From NCBI RefSeq assembly GCF_030549525.1, contig NZ_CP130831.1:1513501-1577500 (forward strand): a stretch of 64,000 bases of DNA. Reading direction: 5' to 3'. The notes under the pieces are model-generated. The model was not told the origin of the DNA. It saw only the letters and a program-made list of their open reading frames with translations, and searched no databases. Positions 1-7,130 of the stretch are shown in pieces. The stretch comes from Stenotrophomonas sp. 704A1 (GTDB lineage Bacteria; Pseudomonadota; Gammaproteobacteria; Xanthomonadales; Xanthomonadaceae). Position 1 is the stretch's first letter. The number at the start of each line of letters is the position of its first letter. The translations under genes and the position numbers were made by a program.

Positions 1-860
1 ACGCCGCTGACGTAGTAGCCGTCGCTGGTGTAGTTGTCGTGGTCGTAGCGCTTGGCCTTGCTGGAGTAGTACTCGGCCTGGGCCTTGAACGGGCCCTGGA
101 AGTACATGGCTTCGGCGCCGATGGTGCTGATGCGGTCGGTGTCGGTCAGGTTGCCGCTGTCGACCAGGCGCGCGGTGGCCAGGTCGGCGTTGGGGCGGGC
201 ACGCACGCGCAGGGTGTCGGCGTCGGCGTCGTAGTCGACGTAGCTCAGGCCGAAGTGCAGGACCTGGCCCTTCTCGTTGATCGGGGCGAAGGTACCGCGC
301 GCGCCGTAGCCGCTGCCGTGGGCCAGGTTGCGGGTCAGTTCGCGGCCGAAGGCGCTGGCGGTGATCGACCAGTTGTCCTGGCCATAGCTGTAGGCGCCGC
401 CCAGGCGGCGGGCCACGGCGTAGGTGTTGGTGACCGCGGCCTTGGAGATGAAGTCGTTGTTCTTGGTGCTGGACAGTTCTTCCAGGCTGTTGGGCTGCTT
501 GAACTGGCCGACCTGGATGAAGTGGTTGGCGTTGCCCAGCAGCTTGTACTTCACGTTGGTGTCGAGGAACTTGTCGGCCTTGGCGTCATAGCCGACCACC
601 CATTCCACGTTGCCCGGGCCCTTGCCCTTCAGCACCAGCTCGGCGCGGCGCAGTTCGAATTCGCTGTCCTTGCCGTTGCCTGCATCGCCGCCGTTGAGGT
701 CGGTCAGGTCGTTGTCGAACCAGTTGCCGTCGGCCTGGACCAGGCCTTCGAAGGTGATTTCCGAACCGCCGATCACATCGATGGCGACTTCGGCGTGGGC
801 GGCCGGCACGTACAGCGCAGCAGCCACGGCGACCGTCAGGAGTTGGTGATGCAGTTTCAT
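1..860 (-). CDS. Phosphate-selective porin (OprP/OprO family), 3' end outside window
   Basis: The gene reads leftward and runs off the window, so only the first 286 codons are present. The start ATG at 858-860 follows a purine-rich GGAGAGGAG-like region on its own strand, and the first ~23 residues form a signal peptide ending in AHA. The mature part starts with EVAIDVIGGSEITFEGLVQ and goes on with alternating amphipathic strands rich in Asp, Gly and Tyr, including a FIQVGQFKQPNSLEELSS segment typical of Porin_O_P outer-membrane barrels. Family members take up phosphate or polyphosphate and are usually PhoB-controlled. Substrate is inferred from family only. Confidence 0.85.
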   Translation of the reverse strand, partial: MKLHHQLLTVAVAAALYVPAAHAEVAIDVIGGSEITFEGLVQADGNWFDNDLTDLNGGDAGNGKDSEFELRRAELVLKGKGPGNVEWVVGYDAKADKFLDTNVKYKLLGNANHFIQVGQFKQPNSLEELSSTKNNDFISKAAVTNTYAVARRLGGAYSYGQDNWSITASAFGRELTRNLAHGSGYGARGTFAPINEKGQVLHFGLSYVDYDADADTLRVRARPNADLATARLVDSGNLTDTDRISTIGAEAMYFQGPFKAQAEYYSSKAKRYDHDNYTSDGYYVSG

Positions 861-907
861 GGAGAGGAGCCTTGCAGGCAGGTGGGAAGATGCGCGCAGG
901 CTAGATC

Positions 908-931
908 GTGAAGATTGCGTAAATGTGACAG
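908..931 (-). promoter_or_regulatory. Possible Pho-box half site upstream of the porin
   Basis: On the minus strand CTGTCAC (925-931) matches one Pho-box half exactly. The following 7-mers (ACGCAAT at 914-920, CTTCAC at 908-913) match poorly. Position, about 50-70 bases before the porin start, fits PhoB control, but only one good half site is visible. Confidence 0.3.
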
Positions 932-1026
932 TTCGCGCACGAGCGCGATCCGCCGCAGGCCCCGTCACGGCAGGGCCCGCTGATGTAACCGCTTGCATGT
1001 GACGCTGCGATTGCTTGCCGGTTGCA

Positions 1027-1077
1027 GTAGATCCGCGCCGTGCGTGGGGCCCTGTCCGGCTCGCCGGCACGATCTAC
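1027..1077. repeat. Degenerate SMAG (GTAG) palindrome pair
   Basis: The stretch begins GTAGATC and ends GATCTAC, two convergent GTAG-type palindromes about 50 bases apart. The right one overlaps the TAG stop codon of nth. The inner stems are partly decayed. It probably forms a hairpin at the 3' end of the nth operon. Confidence 0.5.
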
Positions 1078-1760
1078 GCCACGGTCTTTTCCTTGAACCG
1101 GCACAGGTCGGCGATCACGCATCCCGGGCAATCGGGCTTGCGCGCCTTGCACACGTACCGCCCGTGGAGGATCAGCCAGTGGTGCGCATCGAGCAGGAAT
1201 TCGGCCGGGATCACCTTGACCAGCCGGTCCTCGACCTCGCGCACGTTCTTCCCGGGCGCCAGCCCGGTGCGGTTGGCGACGCGGAAGATATGCGTGTCCA
1301 CCGCCATCACCGGCTCGCCGAAGGCGGTGTTGAGCACCACGTTGGCGGTCTTGCGGCCCACCCCGGGCAGTGCCTCGAGCGCCTCGCGGTCGCGTGGCAC
1401 CTCTCCGCCATGTGCCTGCAGCAAGATCGCGCAGGTGGCGATCACGTTCTTCGCCTTGGCGTTGAACAGGCCGATGGTGGCGATGTACTTCTTCAACCCC
1501 TCTTCGCCGAGCGCCAGGATCTTCGCCGGCGTGTTGGCCACCGGAAACAGGCGGCGGGTGGCCTTGTTGACGCCGACGTCGGTGGCCTGCGCCGACAACG
1601 CCACGGCCACCAGCAGCTCGAACGGCGAGCTGTACTCCAGTTCCGTCTTCGGGTGCGGGTTGAGTTCGCGCAGGCGGGTGAACATTTCCACCACGTCGGC
1701 GCGCGGCATCGTGCTGGCACGCCGCGCCGGCGCGCGCGCGGTCTTCTTCGCGGTGGCCAT
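1074..1760 (-). CDS. nth: Endonuclease III, DNA glycosylase/AP lyase
   Basis: Removes oxidised pyrimidines and nicks abasic sites in base-excision repair. The 228-residue protein has the helix-hairpin-helix segment LEALPGVGRKTANVVLNTAF with the catalytic Lys, followed by the catalytic Asp in AVDTH. The C-terminal 4Fe-4S ligands are spaced C-x6-C-x2-C-x5-C (CKARKPDCPGCVIADLC). The chosen ATG follows the TAA of the upstream gene in a TAATG overlap, so the two are translationally coupled. The N-terminus carries a short Lys/Arg/Ala-rich extension. Last gene of a three-gene operon with the enoyl-CoA hydratase. Confidence 0.96.
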   Translation of the reverse strand: MATAKKTARAPARRASTMPRADVVEMFTRLRELNPHPKTELEYSSPFELLVAVALSAQATDVGVNKATRRLFPVANTPAKILALGEEGLKKYIATIGLFNAKAKNVIATCAILLQAHGGEVPRDREALEALPGVGRKTANVVLNTAFGEPVMAVDTHIFRVANRTGLAPGKNVREVEDRLVKVIPAEFLLDAHHWLILHGRYVCKARKPDCPGCVIADLCRFKEKTVA

Positions 1761-2113
1761 TACCGCTCCTTGCCGCTGGCGCGGGCCTTGGCCCGGGCAA
1801 GGATGGCGGCTGCGGCAGCGGGCAGGGCGGGCTTCACATCCGGCGCCGGGGCCGGCGTGCGGCGCGCGTCGCGCTCGGCCTCGCGGCGTGCCAGGCGCAC
1901 GGCACGGGCGCGGTAGCGTTCGCGCGCATCCCATGCGCGCTGCAGCTGCTGCTGCAACGCGGTGATGCGCTGGGGCAGCTCCGGATGGCCGGCCAGCAGC
2001 TGCGCATCGCCTGCGCGGGGGACGTACTCCATCAGCCCTGCCTGCAGGGCACCATCGGGATCGTCTGCCTGGATCCGGGCAAACAGCTGCACGGGATCGG
2101 GTCGGGATGCCAT
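1760..2113 (-). CDS. Conserved hypothetical protein upstream of nth
   Basis: A 117-residue soluble protein lacking signal peptide or membrane segments. Its middle is Gln/Arg-rich and predicted helical (ITALQQQLQRAWDARERYR), followed by a Pro/Ala linker and a basic tail ending AAAAAILARAKARASGKER. Such Ala-Arg-Lys tails also occur at the C-termini of RnfB/RnfC proteins, and rnf genes often precede nth, so this may be a remnant or relative of such a tail. No Fe-S cysteines remain, so electron transfer is not supported. It starts 5 bases after the enoyl-CoA hydratase stop and overlaps the nth start. Confidence 0.6.
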   Translation of the reverse strand: MASRPDPVQLFARIQADDPDGALQAGLMEYVPRAGDAQLLAGHPELPQRITALQQQLQRAWDARERYRARAVRLARREAERDARRTPAPAPDVKPALPAAAAAILARAKARASGKER

Positions 2114-2118
2114 GGCGG

Positions 2119-2913
2119 TCAGCGGTTCTGGAACGCGGGCGGGCGCCGCTGCAGGAAGGCCGTGGTGCCCTCGCGCATGTCTTCGGTGGCGAACAGCAGG
2201 CCGAACTGTGCGCTTTCGTATTCCAGACCGGCTTCCAGGCTGCATTCGCCGCCCACATGCACGGCATCGAGCAGGCCACGCAGGGCCAGTGGCGCGGCCT
2301 GCGCCAGTTGCCGGGCCAGCGCCTGCACCCGGCCATCGAGGTCGGCCGCGGGCACCACCTCGTTGACGATGCCCAGCGCCAGTGCGCGCGCAGCGTCGAT
2401 CGGCGCGCCCAGCAGGCACAGCTCCAGGGTCGCGGCGCGACCGCACAGGCGCAGCAGCCGCTGGCTGCCGCCAAAGCCGGGAATCAGCCCCAGGTTGATT
2501 TCCGGTTGGCCGACCTTGGCGGTATCGGCGGCGATGCGCAGGTGGCAGGCCATGGCCAGTTCCAGGCCACCGCCCAGTGCAAAACCGTTCACGCGCGCGA
2601 TCACCGGCTTGGGCATGCGCTCGATCCGGCGCATCAGCGCCTGGCCCAGCAGCGAGAAATCACGTCCCTGAACCGCGCTCAGCGTGTTCATCTCGGCGAT
2701 GTCGGCACCGGCCACGAAGGCCTTGGCGCCCGCGCCGGTCAACACCACCACCCGCACCGACGGGTCGGCGGCGGCGTCGCTGAACGCCTCGGCCAGCGCC
2801 TGCAGGGTGGCCGCATTGAGGGCATTGAGCTTGTCCGGGCGCTGCACGGTCACGGTGCGGATGGCGCCGTCATCGCTGACGTCGACCGGGTGGGGGGCGG
2901 GGGCGTCGGCCAC
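2119..2913 (-). CDS. Enoyl-CoA hydratase/isomerase family protein
   Basis: A 264-residue crotonase-fold protein that likely hydrates trans-2-enoyl-CoA in fatty-acid or amino-acid breakdown. The oxyanion-hole regions are clear: FVAGADIAEM and GFALGGGLELAMACHLRIAA. The two catalytic Glu positions are present in GGGLELAMAC and in GQPEINLGLIPGFGGSQRL, which argues for a true hydratase. The start is taken as GTG at 2911-2913 because CCAGGAG lies 5-10 bases upstream; an in-frame extension reaches 3168 but would cross the promoter region shared with the FKBP-like gene. First gene of the operon ending in nth. Confidence 0.9.
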   Translation of the reverse strand: MADAPAPHPVDVSDDGAIRTVTVQRPDKLNALNAATLQALAEAFSDAAADPSVRVVVLTGAGAKAFVAGADIAEMNTLSAVQGRDFSLLGQALMRRIERMPKPVIARVNGFALGGGLELAMACHLRIAADTAKVGQPEINLGLIPGFGGSQRLLRLCGRAATLELCLLGAPIDAARALALGIVNEVVPAADLDGRVQALARQLAQAAPLALRGLLDAVHVGGECSLEAGLEYESAQFGLLFATEDMREGTTAFLQRRPPAFQNR

Positions 2914-3079
2914 GGGAAACTCCTGGAACGTTAAAAAAAAGTGAGATTGAACTCTGCAAACGCAGACGGGTCTTAGCCTGCGTGGTGAGTGGCGGTTACA
3001 CGTTGTGGCCGTTATCCTAACCCGTCGCCTCAGGGCGGCGCAGAACGTCCCTGAGTTACCACCCCTGGAGAACTGTTTG

Positions 3080-3781
3080 ATGAAGTTGCGTTCTATCGCG
3101 GTCGCCGTCGCGGCCCTGGCCCTGACGGGCAATGCCTTCGCCCAGGACGTCTCGTCCGAAAAGGGCAAGCTGAGCTACTACTTCGGTTACGACTACGGCA
3201 ACAACCTGGCGGAGCTGACCGGTCGCGGTGAGCAGCTGGACATCAACTCGGTGGTGAAGGGTCTGCAGGACGCCTACGCCAAGAAGCAGCCGGCAATCAC
3301 CGCCGAGCAGCTGAAGCCGGCCGTTGAAGCGTTCCAGAAGCGCGAGCAGGGCCGTGCCCAGGCCGCCAAGGCCGAGTACGAAAAGGCTGCTGCCGAAAAC
3401 AAGACCAAGAGCGATCAGTTCATCGCGGCGAACAAGGCCAAGGCCGGCGTGCAGTCCCTGCCGAGCGGCGTCCAGTACCGCGTGATCGAAGCCGGCAAGG
3501 GCGCCAAGCCGACCCAGGCCAGCACCGTGCAGCTGGAAGTGGCCGGCCCGTTCCCGTACGGCCAGCGCCCGAGCGAAGCCCGCCCGGCCCAGCAGATCCC
3601 GTCGATCAAGGTCAGCGAAGTTGAAATGAAGGCCATGCGCGAGACCCTGCTGCAGATGCCGGCAGGCTCGAAGTGGGAAGTCACCCTGCCGCCGGACCAG
3701 GCCTATGGTGCCGATCCGCGCACCCCGTTCCCGCCGAACGTGGCAGTGCAGTTCGAGATCAAGCTGATCAGCGTCAAGTAA
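3080..3781 (+). CDS. Periplasmic FKBP-type peptidyl-prolyl isomerase-like protein, divergent
   Basis: Signal peptide ending NAFAQ, then a 233-residue protein of Mip/FkpA layout: an N-terminal dimerisation domain (SYYFGYDYGNNLAEL), a long Lys/Ala/Glu-rich helix around residues 85-125, and a C-terminal FKBP-like domain. The end keeps PAGSKWEVTLPPDQAYG, PFPPN and FEIKLISV, as in Mip proteins. The usual VHYEGTL...DGTVFDSS segment is replaced by QLEVAGPFPYGQRPSEARPA, so the catalytic pocket looks altered. Likely a periplasmic folding chaperone; isomerase activity is uncertain. ATG follows CTGGAG, and a strong terminator follows the stop. Confidence 0.85.
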   Translation: MKLRSIAVAVAALALTGNAFAQDVSSEKGKLSYYFGYDYGNNLAELTGRGEQLDINSVVKGLQDAYAKKQPAITAEQLKPAVEAFQKREQGRAQAAKAEYEKAAAENKTKSDQFIAANKAKAGVQSLPSGVQYRVIEAGKGAKPTQASTVQLEVAGPFPYGQRPSEARPAQQIPSIKVSEVEMKAMRETLLQMPAGSKWEVTLPPDQAYGADPRTPFPPNVAVQFEIKLISVK

Positions 3782-3800
3782 ATCGATGCAGTAAACCCGA

Positions 3801-3834
3801 CGCGCCGGTGACCTTCACCGGCGCGTTTCTGTTT
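3801..3834 (+). terminator. Rho-independent terminator after the FKBP-like gene
   Basis: Perfect 11-bp stem CGCGCCGGTGA / TCACCGGCGCG (3801-3811 and 3815-3825) with a 3-base loop, followed by the T-rich TTTCTGTTT. It lies 20 bases past the stop codon. Confidence 0.85.
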
Positions 3835-3962
3835 GCGCAGGGAACGATCTGCAGCATCGGCCCCTGCCCGGCGAACGCGCGGCCGGTGATGCAACGTGCA
3901 ACATGCCCCACGCCGCACCGTCAGCGCGGGCAAATTCAGCCCATTCGCGCTACTGTTGCCAG

Positions 3963-4775
3963 GTGCAAACTACGGAAGAAACGGCGCGTGTTGTCGCAAG
4001 TCCCTGCATCGGCGTCTGCAAGCTGGAACCCCATCGGCTGTGCAGCGGCTGCGGGCGGCATATCGATGAGATCGCACGGTGGTCGTCGATGAGCGACAGC
4101 GAACGCAGCCATGTCCTGCACCGCGTGCTGCCGCTGCGCGAGCAGCTGCAGCAGTCCCTGCGCGGTTCACTGGCCGACTCCCATCGCCTGCTGCGCGCGC
4201 TGCATCCGCTGGCCGAACCGCCGGCCGGCGATGGCTGGAACCGCAGCGAGCTGGATGACCTGCTGCCGCCGGGACCGCCGGTGGAAGCGGCCGTGCTGGC
4301 CGGCATCGTGCCGCGCGCCGGCGGTGCGCAGGTGATCCTGACCCGGCGCACTGAAACCCTGCGCCAGCATGGCGGCCAGGTGGGATTTCCCGGCGGCCGC
4401 ACCGAGCCTGACGACCGCGATGCGCTGGCGGCCGCACTGCGCGAGAGCCAGGAAGAGATCGCGCTGGCGCCGGCACAGGTGCAGGCGCTGGGGTATCTGG
4501 ACCCCTTCGTGACCATCACCGGCTATCGGGTCACTCCGGTGGTGGCGGTGATCGACCCGGATTTCGTGCCGGTGCCGCAGCCCAGCGAGGTGGCCGAGGT
4601 GTTCGAGGTGCCGCTGGACTACCTGATGAGCCCCGACAACCTGCGCCAGGTCGAGATCAACCACCGCGGCCGCGTCCGCCACGTCCTGGAGTACGGCTGG
4701 CCGGGCCAGCGCATCTGGGGCGCGACCGCCGCCATCCTGTACAACCTGCGTCGTCGCCTGGAGCACGTGCAATGA
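3963..4775 (+). CDS. DUF1289-Nudix fusion, probable CoA pyrophosphatase (NudL-like)
   Basis: About 270 residues with two domains. Residues ~12-50 form a DUF1289 module (SPCIGVCKLEPHRLCSGCGR then EIARW) with four cysteines suited to metal binding. The C-terminal part is a Nudix hydrolase with the box GGRTEPDDRDALAAALRESQ followed by EEIAL; the preceding GGQVGFPGG and following ITGYRVTPVV match the CoA-pyrophosphatase group, which cleaves CoA to phosphopantetheine and 3',5'-ADP. The start is uncertain: GTG at 3963 is used, but ATG at 3903 is in frame. Its TGA overlaps the next ATG (ATGA), so it is coupled to the rhodanese gene. Confidence 0.85.
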   Translation: MQTTEETARVVASPCIGVCKLEPHRLCSGCGRHIDEIARWSSMSDSERSHVLHRVLPLREQLQQSLRGSLADSHRLLRALHPLAEPPAGDGWNRSELDDLLPPGPPVEAAVLAGIVPRAGGAQVILTRRTETLRQHGGQVGFPGGRTEPDDRDALAAALRESQEEIALAPAQVQALGYLDPFVTITGYRVTPVVAVIDPDFVPVPQPSEVAEVFEVPLDYLMSPDNLRQVEINHRGRVRHVLEYGWPGQRIWGATAAILYNLRRRLEHVQ

Positions 4776-5674
4776 AGCCGATCGATCCCCCCTGGACCAC
4801 CCTGGTCGACGTGGCCACGCTCGCTGCGCACCTGGACGCGGGCGTGCGCGTGGTCGACGCCCGCGCGACCGCCAGTACCGCCGTGCGGGTGGTCGATGCG
4901 CGGGCGTCGCTGGCCGACCCGCAGGCCGGCGCCAGCCAGTACGCGGCTGGCCATGTGCCCGGTGCGGTGCATGCCGATCTCAACCGTGATCTGTCGGACC
5001 TGTCGCGGACCGGCCATGGCCGCCATCCGTTGCCGGACAGCGATGCATTTGCCGCGCAGCTGGGTGCCTGGGGCATCGGTCCCGATACCCAGGTCGTGGT
5101 CTACGACGGCAGTGATGGCAGCATGGCCGCCGCGCGCCTGTGGTGGCTGCTGCGCCTGATCGGGCACCGCCGGGTGGCGGTGCTCGATGGCGGCATCGCC
5201 GCCTGGCAGGCTGCCGGCCAGCCACTGGCGACCGGCGCGGCGGAGGTTCCGGCGTTGCCGGCCTATCCGGGCCGCTTTGATGGCGCGCAGATCGCCAATG
5301 CCGATGAGATCACCGCGCGCCTGAAGCATGCGCCGGGCTGGCTGGTGGACGCACGCGCGGGTGAACGCTTCCGTGGCGAGGTGGAGCCGCTGGATCCGGT
5401 CGCCGGCCACGTGCCGGGCGCGGTCAACCGCCCCTTCGCGCTGAACGTGCTGGATGGCCGCCTGCGCGATGCACAGGAACTGCGCGCCGAACTGCAGGGG
5501 ATCATCGGCAACCGCGACCCCCAGCAGGTGGTGCTGATGTGCGGCTCCGGCGTGACCGCCTGCCACCTGCTGCTGGCGATGGAATCGGCCGGCCTGTCCG
5601 GCGCGCGGGTCTACGCCGGCTCCTGGAGCGGCTGGGTCAGTGACAGCAGCCGCCCGGTCGCCACCGGCGCCTGA
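4772..5674 (+). CDS. sseA: Two-domain sulfurtransferase (SseA-type rhodanese)
   Basis: A 300-residue tandem rhodanese. The first domain is inactive-type and keeps the YAAGHVPGAVHADLNRDLSD segment; the second has the active-site loop MCGSGVTACH with the catalytic Cys near residue 257. The CGSGVT loop is of the 3-mercaptopyruvate/thiosulfate sulfurtransferase class. The N-terminus contains an unusual direct repeat, VRVVDARA twice at a 13-residue spacing, which lengthens the first domain. Overlaps the Nudix gene by ATGA. Cytosolic; donor specificity cannot be read from sequence. Confidence 0.9.
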   Translation: MKPIDPPWTTLVDVATLAAHLDAGVRVVDARATASTAVRVVDARASLADPQAGASQYAAGHVPGAVHADLNRDLSDLSRTGHGRHPLPDSDAFAAQLGAWGIGPDTQVVVYDGSDGSMAAARLWWLLRLIGHRRVAVLDGGIAAWQAAGQPLATGAAEVPALPAYPGRFDGAQIANADEITARLKHAPGWLVDARAGERFRGEVEPLDPVAGHVPGAVNRPFALNVLDGRLRDAQELRAELQGIIGNRDPQQVVLMCGSGVTACHLLLAMESAGLSGARVYAGSWSGWVSDSSRPVATGA

Positions 5675-5819
5675 CGGCGCGGAACCGGAATGCACGCAGG
5701 GGACCGGAGCGCACGACGCTGCCTGCACGCGCCCGGTCCGATCGATGCGGGCTCCATCCACGCAGGGCGTGGACCCACTGCACATCCGGGGCGCGCCCCG
5801 GCTGCAGGCCTGGCGGCCG

Positions 5820-6386
5820 TCATGGCAGCGGCTGCAGCGGCAGCTTCGCCAGGATCCGCGCCCACGGAAACAGCGGCCCGGGGTCACGCTTGCGCGCCAC
5901 CGTCAGCGTCGGGTCGTCCGTGGCCGGCACCTGTTCCAGATCCAGCTGGTCGTGACCGGCAATCCGCTGCAGTGACGGGTAGCGCAGCACCAGCGCCTGC
6001 AGCAGCTGCTCCAGCGCCAGCAGCTGGGCATCCGGATACGGCTCGTCCATCGCCTGGTGGCGGCTGTCCAGCCAGTGCGGGTAGCGCCCGCGGTTGACCA
6101 GTTCGATGCCCACGGTATCGGCGTTCATGCCGCGCACGTGGTGGGCGATGCGCTCCGGCGCCACGTACTGCACCACGCTGCCGTCGCGGTCGATGTAGAA
6201 GTGACCGCTGTTGCCGGCGCCACTGGCATACAGCACACGCTCGCCATAGGCGCGCGCAGTGGCCAGATCGGGCAGTTCGGTGCAGTGGATCACCACCATC
6301 GCCAGGCTGGCCGGATCGCGCAGCGGCAGGCGGTCGTGGTACGGCAGCGGCTGCAGCAGCAGGCCGGGCAGGAGCGGGTTGGGCAT
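5820..6386 (-). CDS. ampD: N-acetylmuramoyl-L-alanine amidase (AmpD family)
   Basis: A 188-residue amidase_2 enzyme with no signal peptide, so probably cytosolic and acting on 1,6-anhydro-muropeptides in cell-wall recycling. Zinc ligands can be placed at His in MVVIHCTE, His in RIAGHDQLD and Asp in ARKRDPGPLFPW; the central segment GHFYIDRDGSVVQYVAPER and TVGIELVNRGRY are characteristic. In Stenotrophomonas, loss of cytosolic AmpD (AmpDI) raises beta-lactamase expression through AmpR. This is probably that gene, but other amidase_2 paralogues exist, so the symbol is provisional. The protein is slightly longer in its middle than E. coli AmpD. Confidence 0.8.
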   Translation of the reverse strand: MPNPLLPGLLLQPLPYHDRLPLRDPASLAMVVIHCTELPDLATARAYGERVLYASGAGNSGHFYIDRDGSVVQYVAPERIAHHVRGMNADTVGIELVNRGRYPHWLDSRHQAMDEPYPDAQLLALEQLLQALVLRYPSLQRIAGHDQLDLEQVPATDDPTLTVARKRDPGPLFPWARILAKLPLQPLP

Positions 6387-6458
6387 CCGGCGATGCTAGC
6401 ATTGCCGGATGAAACTGCCTTCTCTTCCGCTGTCGATCCGCAGCCTGGGCGCGCGCGC

Positions 6459-6986
6459 ATGAGCCGCGGTCACTGCATCCTTTCCCACGGCTTCGAGAGT
6501 GGCCCGGAGGCGACCAAGGTCACCGCGCTGGCCGACGTGGCGCAGCGCCTGGGCTGGAGCCACGAGCGCCCGGACTACACCGACCTGGATGCGATGCGCG
6601 AGGTCAGCCGCGTCGGCGACGTGCGCAGCCGCCTGCAGCGCCTGGTCGAGCGCGCGGCGGCGGCCGCCACGCAGGGGCCGGTGGTGCTGGCCGGGTCCAG
6701 CCTGGGCGCCTACATCTCGGCCATCGCGTCGCTGCAGGTGCCGGTGGCCGGCCTGTTCCTGATGGTGCCGCCGACCGCGATGGGGCCGATGCCGGCGCTG
6801 GACGCCGCCGCGGTGCCGACCACCGTGGTGCAGGCCTGGCATGACGAGGTGGTCCCGGCCGCCGGGGTGATTGCCTGGGCGCAGGCGCGTTCGGCGCAGC
6901 TGCTGCTGGTCGACGATGGCCATCGCCTGGAACGCCATGTGGACGCCTCCGCGCAGGCGTTCGAGCAGCTGCTGCGCCAGCTGTGA
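6459..6986 (+). CDS. Alpha/beta-hydrolase (YqiA-like esterase family)
   Basis: A 175-residue small alpha/beta hydrolase. It opens with ILSHGFESGPEATKV, contains the nucleophile elbow LAGSSLGAYIS (Ser near residue 80), and has a late Asp in WHDEVVPA and His in DDGHRLERH, giving a full Ser-Asp-His triad. The start ATG at 6459 precedes MSRGHCILSHGF. Substrate unknown. It is transcribed away from ampD and precedes rlmKL by 144 bases. Confidence 0.8.
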   Translation: MSRGHCILSHGFESGPEATKVTALADVAQRLGWSHERPDYTDLDAMREVSRVGDVRSRLQRLVERAAAAATQGPVVLAGSSLGAYISAIASLQVPVAGLFLMVPPTAMGPMPALDAAAVPTTVVQAWHDEVVPAAGVIAWAQARSAQLLLVDDGHRLERHVDASAQAFEQLLRQL

Positions 6987-7130
6987 AGCCCGGGCGCACG
7001 GCGCGCCCGCCCGCATTGACTACAATGGCAGCCCCGCCGCCCCCGGCGCGGGCTTGCCGGCCGTGGCTGCGGCCCTCCCTTCCGAATGGCCCGGCCCGTT
7101 GCCGCGCCTGACCACCTGCGAACCGATCCC

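Noticed and set aside
2914..3168. N-terminal extension of the enoyl-CoA hydratase to an upstream ATG
   Set aside because: The added 85 residues are basic and unlike the crotonase family; the GTG at 2913 has a good ribosome site.
5750..5776. Possible SMAG copy (ATCCACGCAGGGCGTGGA)
   Set aside because: Lacks the GTAG head and a full stem; too decayed to call.
6409..6462. 17-codon frame overlapping the alpha/beta-hydrolase start by ATGA
   Set aside because: No ribosome site or conserved content is visible; the overlap may be chance.
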